Positions 53,798 to 63,538 of a DNA stretch of 64,000 nucleotides are shown here, piece after piece. Location: NCBI RefSeq assembly GCF_001403795.1, contig NZ_CXSU01000012.1:123415-187414 (forward strand), read 5' to 3'. The translations under genes and the position numbers were made by a program. The DNA is from Jannaschia donghaensis (lineage in GTDB: Bacteria; Pseudomonadota; Alphaproteobacteria; Rhodobacterales; Rhodobacteraceae). The first letter of the stretch is position 1, and every line of letters starts with the position of its first letter. The notes below the pieces were generated by a model that saw only the letters and a list, made by a program, of their open reading frames with translations, did not search any database and had not been told where the DNA came from.

Positions 53798-54631
53798 TCA
53801 GGCCGGGACCGACGCGCGCGCCACCGCGACCCGGCGGCGCACGAATGCTGCCAGGAACAGACCCGTCAGAACCAGCACGATCGTCGGGGCCGGCGCACTG
53901 TCCAGAAAAAAGCTGGCATAGATGCCCGTCACCATGGCCCCTGTGCACACAGCGGTCGCCACGATCAGCATCCGCCCGAAGCTGCGCGTGATCAGGAACG
54001 CGATGGCCCCCGGCGTCACCAGCAGCGCGACGGCCAGAATCAACCCCACGGCCGTCAGCACCGCAACCACCACCAGCGACAGAATCGTCAGAAGGCCGTA
54101 GTGCAGCAGATTGGTGTTCAGCCCCGCCGCCTGCGCCTGCGCCGGATCGAAGGCGTGAAGCAGGAAGTCGCGCCACTTGACCGCGAAGACGGCGACGACC
54201 GGCACCGAAATCGCAAGCCCGGTCCACAGGTCCTGCGCCCCGACGCCCAGCATGTTGCCGAACAAGATGTGGTCCAGATGAGCGTCCGTCGGGAACGCCA
54301 CGAAAAGGATCAATCCAACGGCGAACATTCCCGAAAACACGACGCCCATCACGGTGTCGCGTTTCACGCGACTGTTTTCGGCCAGATACCCGGTCAGCAG
54401 GGAGCATGACATTCCAGCGGCGAAGGCCCCGACGATCAGCGGCCAGCCCAGCAGATAGGCCAGCACCACGCCCGGCAGGATCGCGTGGCTGACCGCATCG
54501 CCCATCAGCGCCCAGCCCTTGAGCACCAGAAAGCACGACAGCATGGCCGCCGCAGGCGACACGATCAGCGCGATCAGAAAGCCGTTTTGCATGAACGGGA
54601 ACTGGAACGGCAAAAGAAGCGTGTCGATCAT
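53798..54631 (-). CDS. sitD: Metal ABC transporter permease, SitD type
   Basis: 277 residues, about 8 membrane segments. The stretch ALMGDAVSHAILPGVVLAYLLGWPL is the conserved ABC-3 permease motif. Forms, with sitC, the inner-membrane pore of a Mn/Fe-type importer. The start overlaps the sitC stop (ATGA, 54628-54631). Confidence 0.88.
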   Translation of the reverse strand: MIDTLLLPFQFPFMQNGFLIALIVSPAAAMLSCFLVLKGWALMGDAVSHAILPGVVLAYLLGWPLIVGAFAAGMSCSLLTGYLAENSRVKRDTVMGVVFSGMFAVGLILFVAFPTDAHLDHILFGNMLGVGAQDLWTGLAISVPVVAVFAVKWRDFLLHAFDPAQAQAAGLNTNLLHYGLLTILSLVVVAVLTAVGLILAVALLVTPGAIAFLITRSFGRMLIVATAVCTGAMVTGIYASFFLDSAPAPTIVLVLTGLFLAAFVRRRVAVARASVPA

Positions 54632-55467
54632 CCCCGCGCCTCCGCCGATCTGCGCCGTGCCGCCAAAAGGCCGTGCGTCGGCGCAAAGACGAACGCTATC
54701 AAGAAGATCGCGGTCTGAAGTGCGACGATGATGCCCCCCGTCGCCCCGTCAAGGAAGAAGCTGAGGTAGGCCCCGAAAAACGATGTGCCCGCCCCGATGC
54801 CGACCGACAGAACCAGAAGGCGCGGAAACCGATCGGTCAGCAGATAGGCGGTCGCCCCCGGCGTCACCACCATCGCGATGACAAGGAAGGCCCCCACCGT
54901 CTGCATCGCGGCCACGACGCTGGCCGACAGCAGCGTGAAGAACACCACCTTCAACAGGTCGGGGCGCAGCCCGATCGACCGCGCGTGGCTTTCGTCGAAG
55001 AAGGTGACCAGCAAGTCCTTCCATTTGAGCGTCAGGACGACGGCCGAAACGGTCCCGATGATGACCAGTTGCAGCGTATCCTCGGGCGTGATCGCCAGGA
55101 TATTGCCCATGGTGATTGTCTGCACCGATACGGAAATCGGATTGAGCGACACCATGAACAAGCCAAGCCCGAAGAACGATGTGAAGATGATACCGATGAT
55201 GACGTCTGGTTTCAGGCCGGAGCGGTCCGACAGGAACAACATCGCGGCCGCCGCCAGACCGCCCGAGATGAAGGCCCCGAAGGCGAAGGGCAGGCCCAGC
55301 AGGTATGCCCCGGCCACCCCCGGAACGACGGAATGGGACAGCGCGTCACCGATCAACGACCAGCCCTTTAGCATCAGGTAGCATGACAGAAACGCGCAGA
55401 CGCCGCCCACCAGCGCGCTGACCCACATGGCGTTGACCATGTAGGAATAGGCGAAGGGTTCAAGCAT
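54628..55467 (-). CDS. sitC: Metal ABC transporter permease, SitC type
   Basis: 279 residues, about 8 membrane segments, with the ABC-3 motif [25 protein letters not shown] and the loop [17 protein letters not shown]. Its start overlaps the ATP-binding gene by 8 nt, indicating translational coupling. Paralogous to sitD. Confidence 0.88.
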   Translation of the reverse strand: MLEPFAYSYMVNAMWVSALVGGVCAFLSCYLMLKGWSLIGDALSHSVVPGVAGAYLLGLPFAFGAFISGGLAAAAMLFLSDRSGLKPDVIIGIIFTSFFGLGLFMVSLNPISVSVQTITMGNILAITPEDTLQLVIIGTVSAVVLTLKWKDLLVTFFDESHARSIGLRPDLLKVVFFTLLSASVVAAMQTVGAFLVIAMVVTPGATAYLLTDRFPRLLVLSVGIGAGTSFFGAYLSFFLDGATGGIIVALQTAIFLIAFVFAPTHGLLAARRRSAEARG

Positions 55468-56341
55468 CTTCGGGCGTATCCTCGTCCGTCTCGCGCTTTT
55501 CGCCGTACATGACGAAGGGCCGCTCGTCGTCGGTGATGATCCGCACTTCCCGCGTGTCGCCCGCGTCGTGGTGCAACTCGGTCCCGCCCAGCGTGAAATG
55601 GCGCAGGACGCCGCCGAACGCCTCTTCCAAGTTTTCGCGGGTATAGATTTCCTCGGTCAGACCGTAAGCCGTGACTGTCCCTTTCACCAGAACGGTATGA
55701 TCGCAGAACTCCGGTACCGAGCCGAGGTTGTGGGTCGATACCAGCATCACCCGACCTTCGTCGCGCATCTCGCGCAGCAGGCCGATGATCTGTTCTTCCG
55801 TCTGAACGTCCACGCCGGTGAACGGCTCGTCCAGCAGGATGACCTGACCGTCCTGGGCCAATGCGCGGGCCAGGAACACGCGCTTGCGCTGTCCGCCCGA
55901 CAGCTCCCCGATCTGGCGCTGGCGGTAGTCGGTCATGCCGACACGCGCCAGGGCGTCGGCCACTGCGGCGTGGTCGCGCGGCTTCGCGCGGCGCAGGAAC
56001 CCCATGTGACCGTATCGGCCCATCATCACCACGTCTTCCACCAGCACCGGAAAGGCCCAGTCGACCTCCTCCGCCTGCGGAACATAGGCGACGACGTTCG
56101 CTTTCAGCGCCTCTCGCACGGTCCGACCCAGCAGTTTGATCTCGCCGCTGGCGGCCGGCACGAAGCCCATGATCGCCTTGAACAGCGTCGATTTGCCCGC
56201 GCCGTTCACGCCCACCAGTGCCGTCACGGTGCCTTTGGGAATGTGAAACGTCGCATCGCGCAGGGCGGTGTGTCCGTTGCGATAGGTGACTGTCACACCC
56301 GTGGCGTCAATGCCCCCGCCGTCGCTGACGTTGTTGATCAT
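55460..56341 (-). CDS. sitB: Metal ABC transporter ATP-binding protein, SitB type
   Basis: 293 residues from the ATG at 56341, which overlaps the sitA stop as ATGA. Walker [11 protein letters not shown]-loop [10 protein letters not shown], signature [15 protein letters not shown], Walker [13 protein letters not shown] and H-loop VSTHN. The Trp in VPQAEEVDW is typical of Mn/Zn importers. An acidic C-terminal extension with DxE-type clusters follows. Confidence 0.9.
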   Translation of the reverse strand: MINNVSDGGGIDATGVTVTYRNGHTALRDATFHIPKGTVTALVGVNGAGKSTLFKAIMGFVPAASGEIKLLGRTVREALKANVVAYVPQAEEVDWAFPVLVEDVVMMGRYGHMGFLRRAKPRDHAAVADALARVGMTDYRQRQIGELSGGQRKRVFLARALAQDGQVILLDEPFTGVDVQTEEQIIGLLREMRDEGRVMLVSTHNLGSVPEFCDHTVLVKGTVTAYGLTEEIYTRENLEEAFGGVLRHFTLGGTELHHDAGDTREVRIITDDERPFVMYGEKRETDEDTPEDA

Positions 56342-57222
56342 TCGGTCGCCGTCAGGCCAAGGGCCACCCGTTCGGCCGTGACGCGCAGCAGGTCCAGATA
56401 GGTCGGCACCGGCCCGTCCTCCTCCGACAGACTGTCCACGAACAAGTCCCCGCCATAGCGCGCGCCGGTTTCGCGGGCGACCTGCCGGGCGGGGTCGGTG
56501 TTCACCGTGCTTTCGCAGAACACGACCGGGATGTCGTTGTCGCGCACCCCGTCGATGACGCGGCGCACCTGCTGCGGCGTGCCCACGGCGTCGGCGTTGA
56601 TCGGCCAGAGGTACATTTCCCGCAGGCCGAAATCGCGCGCGAGATAGCTGAACGCGCCTTCGCAGGTCACCAGCCAACGGCGGTCCGGCGGCACTTGGTC
56701 CAACGCCGCCCGCAGCGGGTCCAGCACGGCGGCGATGCGCGCCTTGTAGGCGATCGCGTTGGACGCATAGACCGACGCATTGTCCGGGTCGGCCCTAGAC
56801 AGCGCGTCGCGGATATTGTCGACATAGATCATGGCCGACGCGGACCCCATCCAGGCATGCGGATTGGCGCGCCCTTCGTAAGCCCCTTCGGAAATCGCGA
56901 TCGGTTCGATTCCGTCGCTAACGGTGGCGGCGGGAATGTCGCCCAGATTGTTCAGGAACTGCGCAAACCAAAGCTCCAGATTCAGGCCGTTCCACAGGAT
57001 CAGGTCCGCATCCGACGCCGCCACCAGATCGCGGGGCGTGGGGGAATAGCCATGGATCTCCGCCCCCGGCTTGGTCACCGACACCACCTCTGCGGCGTCG
57101 CCCGCCACGTTGCGCGCCATGTCGGCAATGACGGTGAAGGTCGTCACGACCTTTAGCCGGTCGTCATCGGCATTGGCCGGGACGGCCAGCAGGATCGTCG
57201 CGGCAAGAAGGGTGCGGAACAT
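56338..57222 (-). CDS. sitA: Metal ABC transporter substrate-binding protein, SitA type
   Basis: 294 residues from the ATG at 57222 ([21 protein letters not shown]) with a cleavable signal peptide. Cluster 9 binding protein with metal ligands expected in the His of [13 protein letters not shown], the His of [10 protein letters not shown], a Glu ([14 protein letters not shown]) and an Asp in [11 protein letters not shown]. There is no His-rich loop, favouring Mn2+ (or Fe2+) rather than Zn2+. First gene of sitABCD; a Mur/Fur-like box precedes the start. Confidence 0.9.
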   Translation of the reverse strand: MFRTLLAATILLAVPANADDDRLKVVTTFTVIADMARNVAGDAAEVVSVTKPGAEIHGYSPTPRDLVAASDADLILWNGLNLELWFAQFLNNLGDIPAATVSDGIEPIAISEGAYEGRANPHAWMGSASAMIYVDNIRDALSRADPDNASVYASNAIAYKARIAAVLDPLRAALDQVPPDRRWLVTCEGAFSYLARDFGLREMYLWPINADAVGTPQQVRRVIDGVRDNDIPVVFCESTVNTDPARQVARETGARYGGDLFVDSLSEEDGPVPTYLDLLRVTAERVALGLTATE

Positions 57223-57230
57223 CGAAAACC

Positions 57231-57251
57231 TGCGATTGAGAACTATTCGCA
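57231..57251. promoter_or_regulatory. Mur/Fur-family-like operator before sitA
   Basis: The 21-bp block with outer arms TGCGA / TCGCA reads TGCGAATAGTTCTCAATCGCA on the minus strand, close in form to the TGCAAAT-type manganese Mur (Fur-family) box in Rhodobacterales. It covers the ribosome-site area 9-29 nt before the sitA ATG, a position where binding would block expression when Mn is ample. Confidence 0.6.
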
Positions 57252-57277
57252 GAAGTGTTCTTCGCCCGCGAAATGTC

Positions 57278-57304
57278 AAGGGCCGCCCCACCGGGACGGC
57301 CCTT
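57278..57304 (-). terminator. Terminator after pntB
   Basis: Stem AAGGGCCG/CGGCCCTT (57278-57285 with 57297-57304), extended by CCC/GGG inside, lies 22 nt beyond the pntB stop on the minus strand. Few T residues follow, so strength is uncertain. It separates pntAB from sitABCD. Confidence 0.7.
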
Positions 57305-57325
57305 CCAAATCTAATATCGCGGCGA

Positions 57326-58807
57326 TCAGTCGATCTTCGGCAGCAGCGTATCCAGCGACGCCTTGGCGTCGCCATAGAACATTCGCGTGTTGTCCTTGAA
57401 GAACAACGGATTCTCGATGCCCGAATACCCCGTGCCCTGACCGCGCTTGGACACGAAGACTTGCTTGGCCTTCCACACCTCAAGCACCGGCATCCCCGCG
57501 ATGGGCGAATTCGGGTCATCCTGCGCGGCCGGATTCACGATGTCGTTGGATCCGATGACGATGACGACGTCGGTGGACGGGAAATCGTCGTTGATCTCGT
57601 CCATTTCCAGCACGATGTCATAGGGAACCTTCGCCTCGGCCAGCAGCACGTTCATGTGACCGGGCAGACGCCCCGCAACCGGGTGGATGGCAAACCGAAC
57701 GGTCTTGCCCCTGGCACGCAACTTGCGCGTCAGTTCGGCGACGTTCTGCTGCGCCTGCGCCACCGCCATGCCATAGCCGGGCACGATGACGACGCTGTCC
57801 GCCTCGTTCAACGCGTTCGCCACGCCGTCCGCATCGATGGCGACTTGTTCACCCTCCACCGCCATCTGCTCGCCCGCCGGGCCGCCGAAGCCGCCCAGAA
57901 TGACGGACACGAAGCTGCGGTTCATCGCTTTGCACATGATGTACGACAGGATCGCACCCGAAGAGCCGACAAGCGCGCCGACCACGATCAACAGGTCGTT
58001 TCCAAGGCTGAACCCGATCGCCGCCGCCGCCCAGCCCGAGTAACTGTTGAGCATCGATACCACGACCGGCATGTCCGCCCCGCCGATCCCCATGATGAGG
58101 TGGTAGCCAATGAAGAGCGCGGCCAGCGTCATGATGAAGAGCGGGAGGAACCCGCCGGTGTTGAAGTACCAGATCAACGCCAGCAGGGAGACACCCGCCG
58201 CCGCCGCGTTCAGCATGTGCCCACCCGGAAGCTTCTTGGCGGCCGAGTCGACCTTGCCGGCCAGTTTGCCATAGGCGATCACCGATCCCGTGAAGGTCAC
58301 GGCCCCGATGAAGATGCCCAGGAACAGCTCGACGCGCAGGATGTTAAGTTCCACCGCCGTCTTCTTGGCGATCAACGATGCGAAAGTGCCCAGATCCCCC
58401 AGCAGGACAAGCGCTGTGGCGTTCACCGTCGGGTCCAGGGTGGGATCGACGCTGTTGGCGACAAGGCCGGCGACTCGCACCATCTCGAAATGCGCGATGA
58501 AGCCTACGAAAACGGCCGCCAGACCGACCAGACTGTGCATCGCCGCGACCAGTTCGGGCATCTGCGTCATCTGCACCTTGGTGGCCAGTTGATAGCCGAT
58601 GACCCCGCCGATCGCGATCAGCACGATCGACAAAAGCCAAAGCCCCGCACCCGGCCCGATGATCGTGGCAAAGACCGCAAGCGCCATGCCCGCAATCCCG
58701 TACCAAACGGCGCGCTTGGCCGATTCCTGCCCCGACAATCCGCCCAGCGACAGGATGAAGAGAACGGCAGCGACCACATAGGCCGCAGTGGTGAATCCGT
58801 ATTCCAT
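57326..58807 (-). CDS. pntB: NAD(P) transhydrogenase subunit beta
   Basis: 493 residues. Nine or so membrane segments (domain II) occupy the first ~300 residues, followed by domain III binding NADP(H) with [21 protein letters not shown] and [19 protein letters not shown]. Proton-driven transhydrogenase makes NADPH from NADH. Follows pntA by 12 nt in one operon, ended by a hairpin. Confidence 0.95.
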   Translation of the reverse strand: MEYGFTTAAYVVAAVLFILSLGGLSGQESAKRAVWYGIAGMALAVFATIIGPGAGLWLLSIVLIAIGGVIGYQLATKVQMTQMPELVAAMHSLVGLAAVFVGFIAHFEMVRVAGLVANSVDPTLDPTVNATALVLLGDLGTFASLIAKKTAVELNILRVELFLGIFIGAVTFTGSVIAYGKLAGKVDSAAKKLPGGHMLNAAAAGVSLLALIWYFNTGGFLPLFIMTLAALFIGYHLIMGIGGADMPVVVSMLNSYSGWAAAAIGFSLGNDLLIVVGALVGSSGAILSYIMCKAMNRSFVSVILGGFGGPAGEQMAVEGEQVAIDADGVANALNEADSVVIVPGYGMAVAQAQQNVAELTRKLRARGKTVRFAIHPVAGRLPGHMNVLLAEAKVPYDIVLEMDEINDDFPSTDVVIVIGSNDIVNPAAQDDPNSPIAGMPVLEVWKAKQVFVSKRGQGTGYSGIENPLFFKDNTRMFYGDAKASLDTLLPKID

Positions 58808-58819
58808 TGCCGGTCCCCC

Positions 58820-60394
58820 TTAGGATTTTTGGAACATGGCGAGCATGCGCCGTGTCACGAGGAAGCCACCGAAGATGTTTATCCCGGCCATGAATACCGA
58901 CAGCGCAGCCAGCAGGATCACCAGGAACGATCCCGATCCGATCTGCACAAGCGCACCTAGAATGATGATCGACGAAATCGCGTTCGTGACCGCCATCAGC
59001 GGTGTATGCAGCGAATGCGCGACGCCCCAGATGACCTGGAACCCGATGAACACCGACAGCACGAAAACGATGAAATGCTGCATGAAGCTGGCCGGCGCGA
59101 ACAGACCGACGAACAGCAGGAGCGCGCCGCCGATGGCGATCAGGCCGACCTGATTGCGGGTCTGGGTCTTGAAGGCGGCAACTTCGGTCGCACGCGCTTC
59201 CTCCGCCGTTGGCACGATGACCTTCGCCTTGGGTTTGGCCGCGATCGCGGCGACCTTGGGCGGGGGCGGCGGCCAGGTGATCTCTCCCTCGTGGGTGATC
59301 GTGGCCCCGCGGATGACGTCGTCTTCCATGTCGTGGTGCACGACCCCATCCTTTTCGGGGGTCAGGTCCGCAATCATGTGACGGATGTTGTTGCCGTACA
59401 GCGTCGACGATTGCGTCGCCATGCGGCTGGGGAAATCGGTGTAGCCGACAATGGTCACGCCGTTGTCGGTGACGATCTTTTCCTCCGGCACGGTCAGTTC
59501 GCAGTTGCCGCCGCGCTCCGCCGCCAGGTCGATGATGACCGATCCGGGCCTCATCGCCTCGACCATGTCCCTGGTCCAAAGGACCGGGGCCGCGCGGTTC
59601 GGGATCAGCGCGGTGCAGATCACGATGTCGATCTCGGGGGCCAATTCGCGGAACTTGGCCAACTGCTTTTCCTGGAACGCCGGGCTGGACGGGGGCGCAT
59701 AGCCGCCCGTTTCTGCTCCGTCGGGCAATTCGCTGTCGTCGAACTCCAGGAAGACGAACTCCGCGCCCATCGATTCGATCTGTTCAGCCACCTCGGGGCG
59801 CACGTCGAACGCATAGGTGATCGCGCCAAGTGATGTCGACGTCCCGATCGCGGCCAGACCGGCCACACCGGCCCCGACCACCAGAACCTTGGCGGGCGGC
59901 ACCTTGCCAGCGGCCGTGACCTGCCCGGTGAAGAAGCGGCCGAAATTGTTGCCTGCCTCGATCACCGCGCGGTAGCCCGCGATATTCGCCATCGACGACA
60001 GCGCGTCCATCTTCTGCGCGCGCGAAATTCGGGGCACCATGTCCATGGCGATGGCGGTTGCACCCTTGGACTTCACCAGATCCATCAGCGCCTCGTTCGA
60101 CGACGGATAGAAGAAGGAGATCAGCGTCTGGTCCTTGGTCAGGCGCTTGGCTTCCGTATCCGTGGGCGGGCGCACCTTGGCGACGATCTCCACCATCTTG
60201 AACAGGGCGGCGGGCGTCTTCATCACTTCGACCCCGGCCGCGCGATAGGCGTCGTCGGTGAACCCTGCGGGCACACCGGCGCCTGTCTCCACGAAGACTT
60301 CGTGCCCCAGCTTTTGCAGATGTCCCGCACTTTCGGGGGTGATGGCCACGCGGGCTTCGCCCTCATGTACCTCTTTCGGTGCGCCGATCTTCAT
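58820..60394 (-). CDS. pntA: NAD(P) transhydrogenase subunit alpha
   Basis: 524 residues from the ATG at 60394 (MKIGAPKEVHEGEARVAIT). The first ~380 residues are the NAD-binding domain I (VLVVGAGVAGLAAIGTSTSLGA; RxxxRVAITPE at the N terminus); the C-terminal ~130 residues carry membrane segments of domain II (IGGALLLFVGLFAPASFM). So the alpha chain is a single fused gene, unlike the split pntAA/pntAB of Rhodospirillum. Upstream of pntB on the same strand, convergent to nothing; divergent from the SDR gene. Confidence 0.95.
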   Translation of the reverse strand: MKIGAPKEVHEGEARVAITPESAGHLQKLGHEVFVETGAGVPAGFTDDAYRAAGVEVMKTPAALFKMVEIVAKVRPPTDTEAKRLTKDQTLISFFYPSSNEALMDLVKSKGATAIAMDMVPRISRAQKMDALSSMANIAGYRAVIEAGNNFGRFFTGQVTAAGKVPPAKVLVVGAGVAGLAAIGTSTSLGAITYAFDVRPEVAEQIESMGAEFVFLEFDDSELPDGAETGGYAPPSSPAFQEKQLAKFRELAPEIDIVICTALIPNRAAPVLWTRDMVEAMRPGSVIIDLAAERGGNCELTVPEEKIVTDNGVTIVGYTDFPSRMATQSSTLYGNNIRHMIADLTPEKDGVVHHDMEDDVIRGATITHEGEITWPPPPPKVAAIAAKPKAKVIVPTAEEARATEVAAFKTQTRNQVGLIAIGGALLLFVGLFAPASFMQHFIVFVLSVFIGFQVIWGVAHSLHTPLMAVTNAISSIIILGALVQIGSGSFLVILLAALSVFMAGINIFGGFLVTRRMLAMFQKS

Positions 60395-60495
60395 TGCATG
60401 TTCCCCGTGGTGTTGGCGGTGTCGCCTTCTATCTGTGGTGCTACGGGGTCTCAAGGCAACAGACGTCGTTGCGACATTTTCTTAGCGGACGGAGC

Positions 60496-61245
60496 ATGAC
60501 GTTGGGTGATTTGAAGGGAAGACACGCGCTCGTCACCGGTGGCGGCACCGGAATCGGACGCGCCATCGCCGAAGCGCTGCTGGCCCGGGGGGCCGACGTC
60601 ACGGTCACTGGGCGCCGGCTGGATGCGCTGCGCGACGTCGCGGGGGCGAACCCGATCGCGATGGACGTGACTGATCCGGCATCCGTCACCGACGGCATCG
60701 CCGCCGCGCGCGCCGCCCATGGCCCGATCCAGATCTGCATCGCCAATGCCGGCATCGCCGAAGGCGCATCCCTGCCCAAGACGGACGAGGCCATGTGGCG
60801 ACGAATCATGGCGACCAATCTCGACGGCAGCTACCGCGTGATCCGCGCCTGTTTGCCCGACATGGCCGATTGGGGCCGCGTCATCGCCGTCAGCTCCATC
60901 GCGGGGCTCAAGGGGCTCAAGGGCGCGCCCGCCTACACCGCCTCCAAGCACGGGATGATCGGCCTGATCCGGGGGCTGGCGGCCGATCATCTGGGTCGCG
61001 GCGTGACGTTCAACGCGCTCTGCCCCGGCTATGTCGACACGGCCATCGTCACCGACAACACCACGCGTATCATGGACAAGACCGGCATGTCCGAGGCGGA
61101 CGCCCGCGACATCATGGTGACCCAGAATCCGCACCGTCGCCTGATCGAGGTGGACGAAGTGGCCGAGGCTGCGCTGTGGCTGTGTTCGCACGGCGCGCGC
61201 AGCGTCAACGGTCAGACGATTCAGATCGCGGGCGGCGAATACTGA
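60496..61245 (+). CDS. Short-chain dehydrogenase/reductase
   Basis: 249 residues from the ATG at 60496 (MTLGDLKGRHALVTGGGTGIG). Rossmann TGxxxGIG motif, NAG, the catalytic Ser (VIAVSSIAG), YTASKHG (Tyr, Lys) and a C-terminal NGQTIQIAGGEY. Overall pattern resembles 3-hydroxybutyrate or 3-oxoacyl-ACP type SDRs; the substrate cannot be fixed. Upstream of a DUF3422 gene, 123 nt gap. Confidence 0.85.
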   Translation: MTLGDLKGRHALVTGGGTGIGRAIAEALLARGADVTVTGRRLDALRDVAGANPIAMDVTDPASVTDGIAAARAAHGPIQICIANAGIAEGASLPKTDEAMWRRIMATNLDGSYRVIRACLPDMADWGRVIAVSSIAGLKGLKGAPAYTASKHGMIGLIRGLAADHLGRGVTFNALCPGYVDTAIVTDNTTRIMDKTGMSEADARDIMVTQNPHRRLIEVDEVAEAALWLCSHGARSVNGQTIQIAGGEY

Positions 61246-61368
61246 CGGTCGCCGGATGCCGCGCGGCGTGACCCGAAAGCCGCCATGCGATGGAATACCG
61301 ACCGGGCCGCCTTACATCCCCACCAAGATGCGCTCCCTATCGCGCAACACCCGCGCGCCGGAGGCCCG

Positions 61369-62640
61369 ATGCTGAAAGACTATCCCCTGCGATACGAGCT
61401 TGCGAACGAGCTTCATGCCCGCCCCTTTCCAGCGGTGCAGATCGGGGCCGAAGCCGCCTACCTCGCCATCAAACGGCCCGAGGATGCCGCCAATCGCGAC
61501 CGGTCCGCCGACCGCGCGCATCTGGTCGCCCTGCTCGACCGCTTCGGCGCGGACCACCCCAAACCCAACGCCACCCATTACTTCGGTGACGTCGGGCGGT
61601 TTCGGCTGAAATGGGAAAGCCATACCGAGTTCGTGACCTACACGCTGTTCGCCGACAAATTGTCTGACCGGCCGTTCGACGGGGAAATCTTCAAGGCCCT
61701 GCCGCAGGCCTGGCTTGCGGATGCGCCGGGTCAATTGCTGACCTCCATCCTTATTCGGATCGAGGAGGCGGGCGACGACATCCCCGAAAAGCTCAAGGAT
61801 TGGTTCGTCCCCGAAAGTCTGGCCGCCTCCAGCGTTCTCGACGGACAGGCCACGATTGCAGGGGATTTCCGCATCGACGCGGGCGGACACCTGCGGTTCG
61901 CCCTGTTTCCGCAGGCAGGCACCGGCCGCCGCCGCGTCGGTCGGATCGTTCAGCGCCTGTGCGAGATCGAGACATACAAGACCATGTCTATGCTGGCCCT
62001 GCCGCGCGCGCGCGAACTGGGGGCCCGGCTGGGCGAGATGGATGCGCAGTTGTCCGACCTTGTCGGCGACCTGCGCCGCGCCGATTGCAACTCCGAAGCG
62101 ACGCTGGAAAGCCTTCTGGCCATCGGGTCGGAGCTGGAAACGATGCTTGCCCGCTCCGCCTTCCGGTTCGGCGCGATGGACGCCTACACCGCCCTGGTCG
62201 AGCAGCGTATCGACGTCCTGCGCGAAGCCCGGATGGACGGGCGGCAGACCTTCGGCGAGTTCATGATGCGACGCTTCGATCCGGCCATGCGGACCTGCCG
62301 GTCGGTCGAAAAGCGCATGGGCGTGCTGGCCGAACGCGCCCGGCGCGCCGGCGACCTGCTTTCGACCCGCGTGAACGTCGAACGGGCCGATCAGAACCGT
62401 GAACTGCTGACCTCGATGGACGAGCGTGCGGGCCTGCAATTGCGCCTTCAACGCACGGTCGAGGGGCTGTCGGTCGTGGCGATCGGCTATTACGCCGTCA
62501 ACCTCGTGACCTATCTCGTCTATCCCGTAGGGGCGGCCGCCGGGCTGTCGAAAGAGATGATTTCGGCGCTGACGGTCGTGCCGGTCGTCCTTCTGGTCTG
62601 GTGGATCGTCCGTCGCATCCGGGTCCGTGCCGAACGCTGA
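61369..62640 (+). CDS. DUF3422-family membrane protein
   Basis: 423 residues from the ATG at 61369 (MLKDYPLRYELANELHARPFPAV). The N-terminal motif YELANELHARPFP and the central RLCEIETYKTMSMLALP are the DUF3422 family hallmarks. Long helical region then two C-terminal hydrophobic segments (GYYAVNLVTYLVYPVGAAAG and TVVPVVLLVWWIVRRI). Function is unknown; the family often precedes or follows diverse genes in alphaproteobacteria. Convergent with argB, 9 nt gap. Confidence 0.85.
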   Translation: MLKDYPLRYELANELHARPFPAVQIGAEAAYLAIKRPEDAANRDRSADRAHLVALLDRFGADHPKPNATHYFGDVGRFRLKWESHTEFVTYTLFADKLSDRPFDGEIFKALPQAWLADAPGQLLTSILIRIEEAGDDIPEKLKDWFVPESLAASSVLDGQATIAGDFRIDAGGHLRFALFPQAGTGRRRVGRIVQRLCEIETYKTMSMLALPRARELGARLGEMDAQLSDLVGDLRRADCNSEATLESLLAIGSELETMLARSAFRFGAMDAYTALVEQRIDVLREARMDGRQTFGEFMMRRFDPAMRTCRSVEKRMGVLAERARRAGDLLSTRVNVERADQNRELLTSMDERAGLQLRLQRTVEGLSVVAIGYYAVNLVTYLVYPVGAAAGLSKEMISALTVVPVVLLVWWIVRRIRVRAER

Positions 62641-62649
62641 CGCATGACG

Positions 62650-63501
62650 TCAGTCCAGCCGGATCAGGCTGCCCGCGCCCTCGCTGGTAAACAACTCCAG
62701 CAGCGCGGCATTAGCGACCCGCCCGTCCAGGATGACGACCGCGCGCACGCCCGCCTCCAGCGCGTCCAGCGCGGTCTCCGTCTTGGGGATCATTCCGCCC
62801 GCGATGGTACCGTCTGCCGTCATCTCGCGCACGCGCGCCGCCGTCAGCGCCGTCACGACCTCGCCCGACGCATCCTTCACTCCGGCCACGTCCGTTAGCA
62901 AAAGCAGGCGATCCGCCTTCAAGGCGCCGGCGATGGCCCCGGCGCAGGTGTCGCCGTTGATGTTGAACGTCTCGTCGTCGGCCCCCGTTCCGATGGGCGC
63001 GATCACCGGGATCATCTCGTCGCGGAACAGACTGTGCAGCAGGCGCGGGTCGACGGTCGTGGGCGTACCGACGAACCCCAACTCCGGGTCGGTTTGCACG
63101 CAGGTGATCATATCCGCGTCCTTGCCCGTCAGGCCGACGGCACGCCCCCCGGCGGTGTTGATCGCTTGGACGATCCGCTTGTTGATCTCTCCGGCCAGCA
63201 CCATCTCGACCACCTGAAGCGTGTCCGCATCCGTCACGCGCTTGCCGCGCACGAACTGCGACGTCACGCCCAGCCGTTCCAGCATCGCGTTGATCATCGG
63301 TCCGCCGCCATGGATGATGACCGGGTTGATGCCCACCGTCCGCATCAGAACCACGTCGCGCGCGAAATTGGCCATCCCTTCGTCACTGCCCATGGCGTGA
63401 CCGCCCAGCTTGATGACGACGACCGCGTCGTCATAGCGCGTCAGATAGGGCAGAGCTTCGTTCAAGGTGCGCGCGATGGCGGCATTGTCGCGGGTGGTCA
63501 T
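62650..63501 (-). CDS. argB: Acetylglutamate kinase
   Basis: 283 residues from the ATG at 63501 (an ATG at 63519 is an alternative). Amino-acid kinase family: [21 protein letters not shown], the arginine-responsive NAIGLTGKD-like [13 protein letters not shown], and [22 protein letters not shown]. Phosphorylates N-acetylglutamate in arginine synthesis; feedback inhibition by arginine is typical when the N-terminal helix is present. It follows engB on the same strand (about 38 nt). Confidence 0.94.
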   Translation of the reverse strand: MTTRDNAAIARTLNEALPYLTRYDDAVVVIKLGGHAMGSDEGMANFARDVVLMRTVGINPVIIHGGGPMINAMLERLGVTSQFVRGKRVTDADTLQVVEMVLAGEINKRIVQAINTAGGRAVGLTGKDADMITCVQTDPELGFVGTPTTVDPRLLHSLFRDEMIPVIAPIGTGADDETFNINGDTCAGAIAGALKADRLLLLTDVAGVKDASGEVVTALTAARVREMTADGTIAGGMIPKTETALDALEAGVRAVVILDGRVANAALLELFTSEGAGSLIRLD

Positions 63502-63538
63502 GGCGTCCTGTTTCCTCATCGTCCGCGGCCTTCCGGGC

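Noticed and set aside
57071-58960. 629-codon + strand open frame
   Set aside because: Antisense to pntB and part of sitA; His/Arg/Asp-rich nonsense composition.
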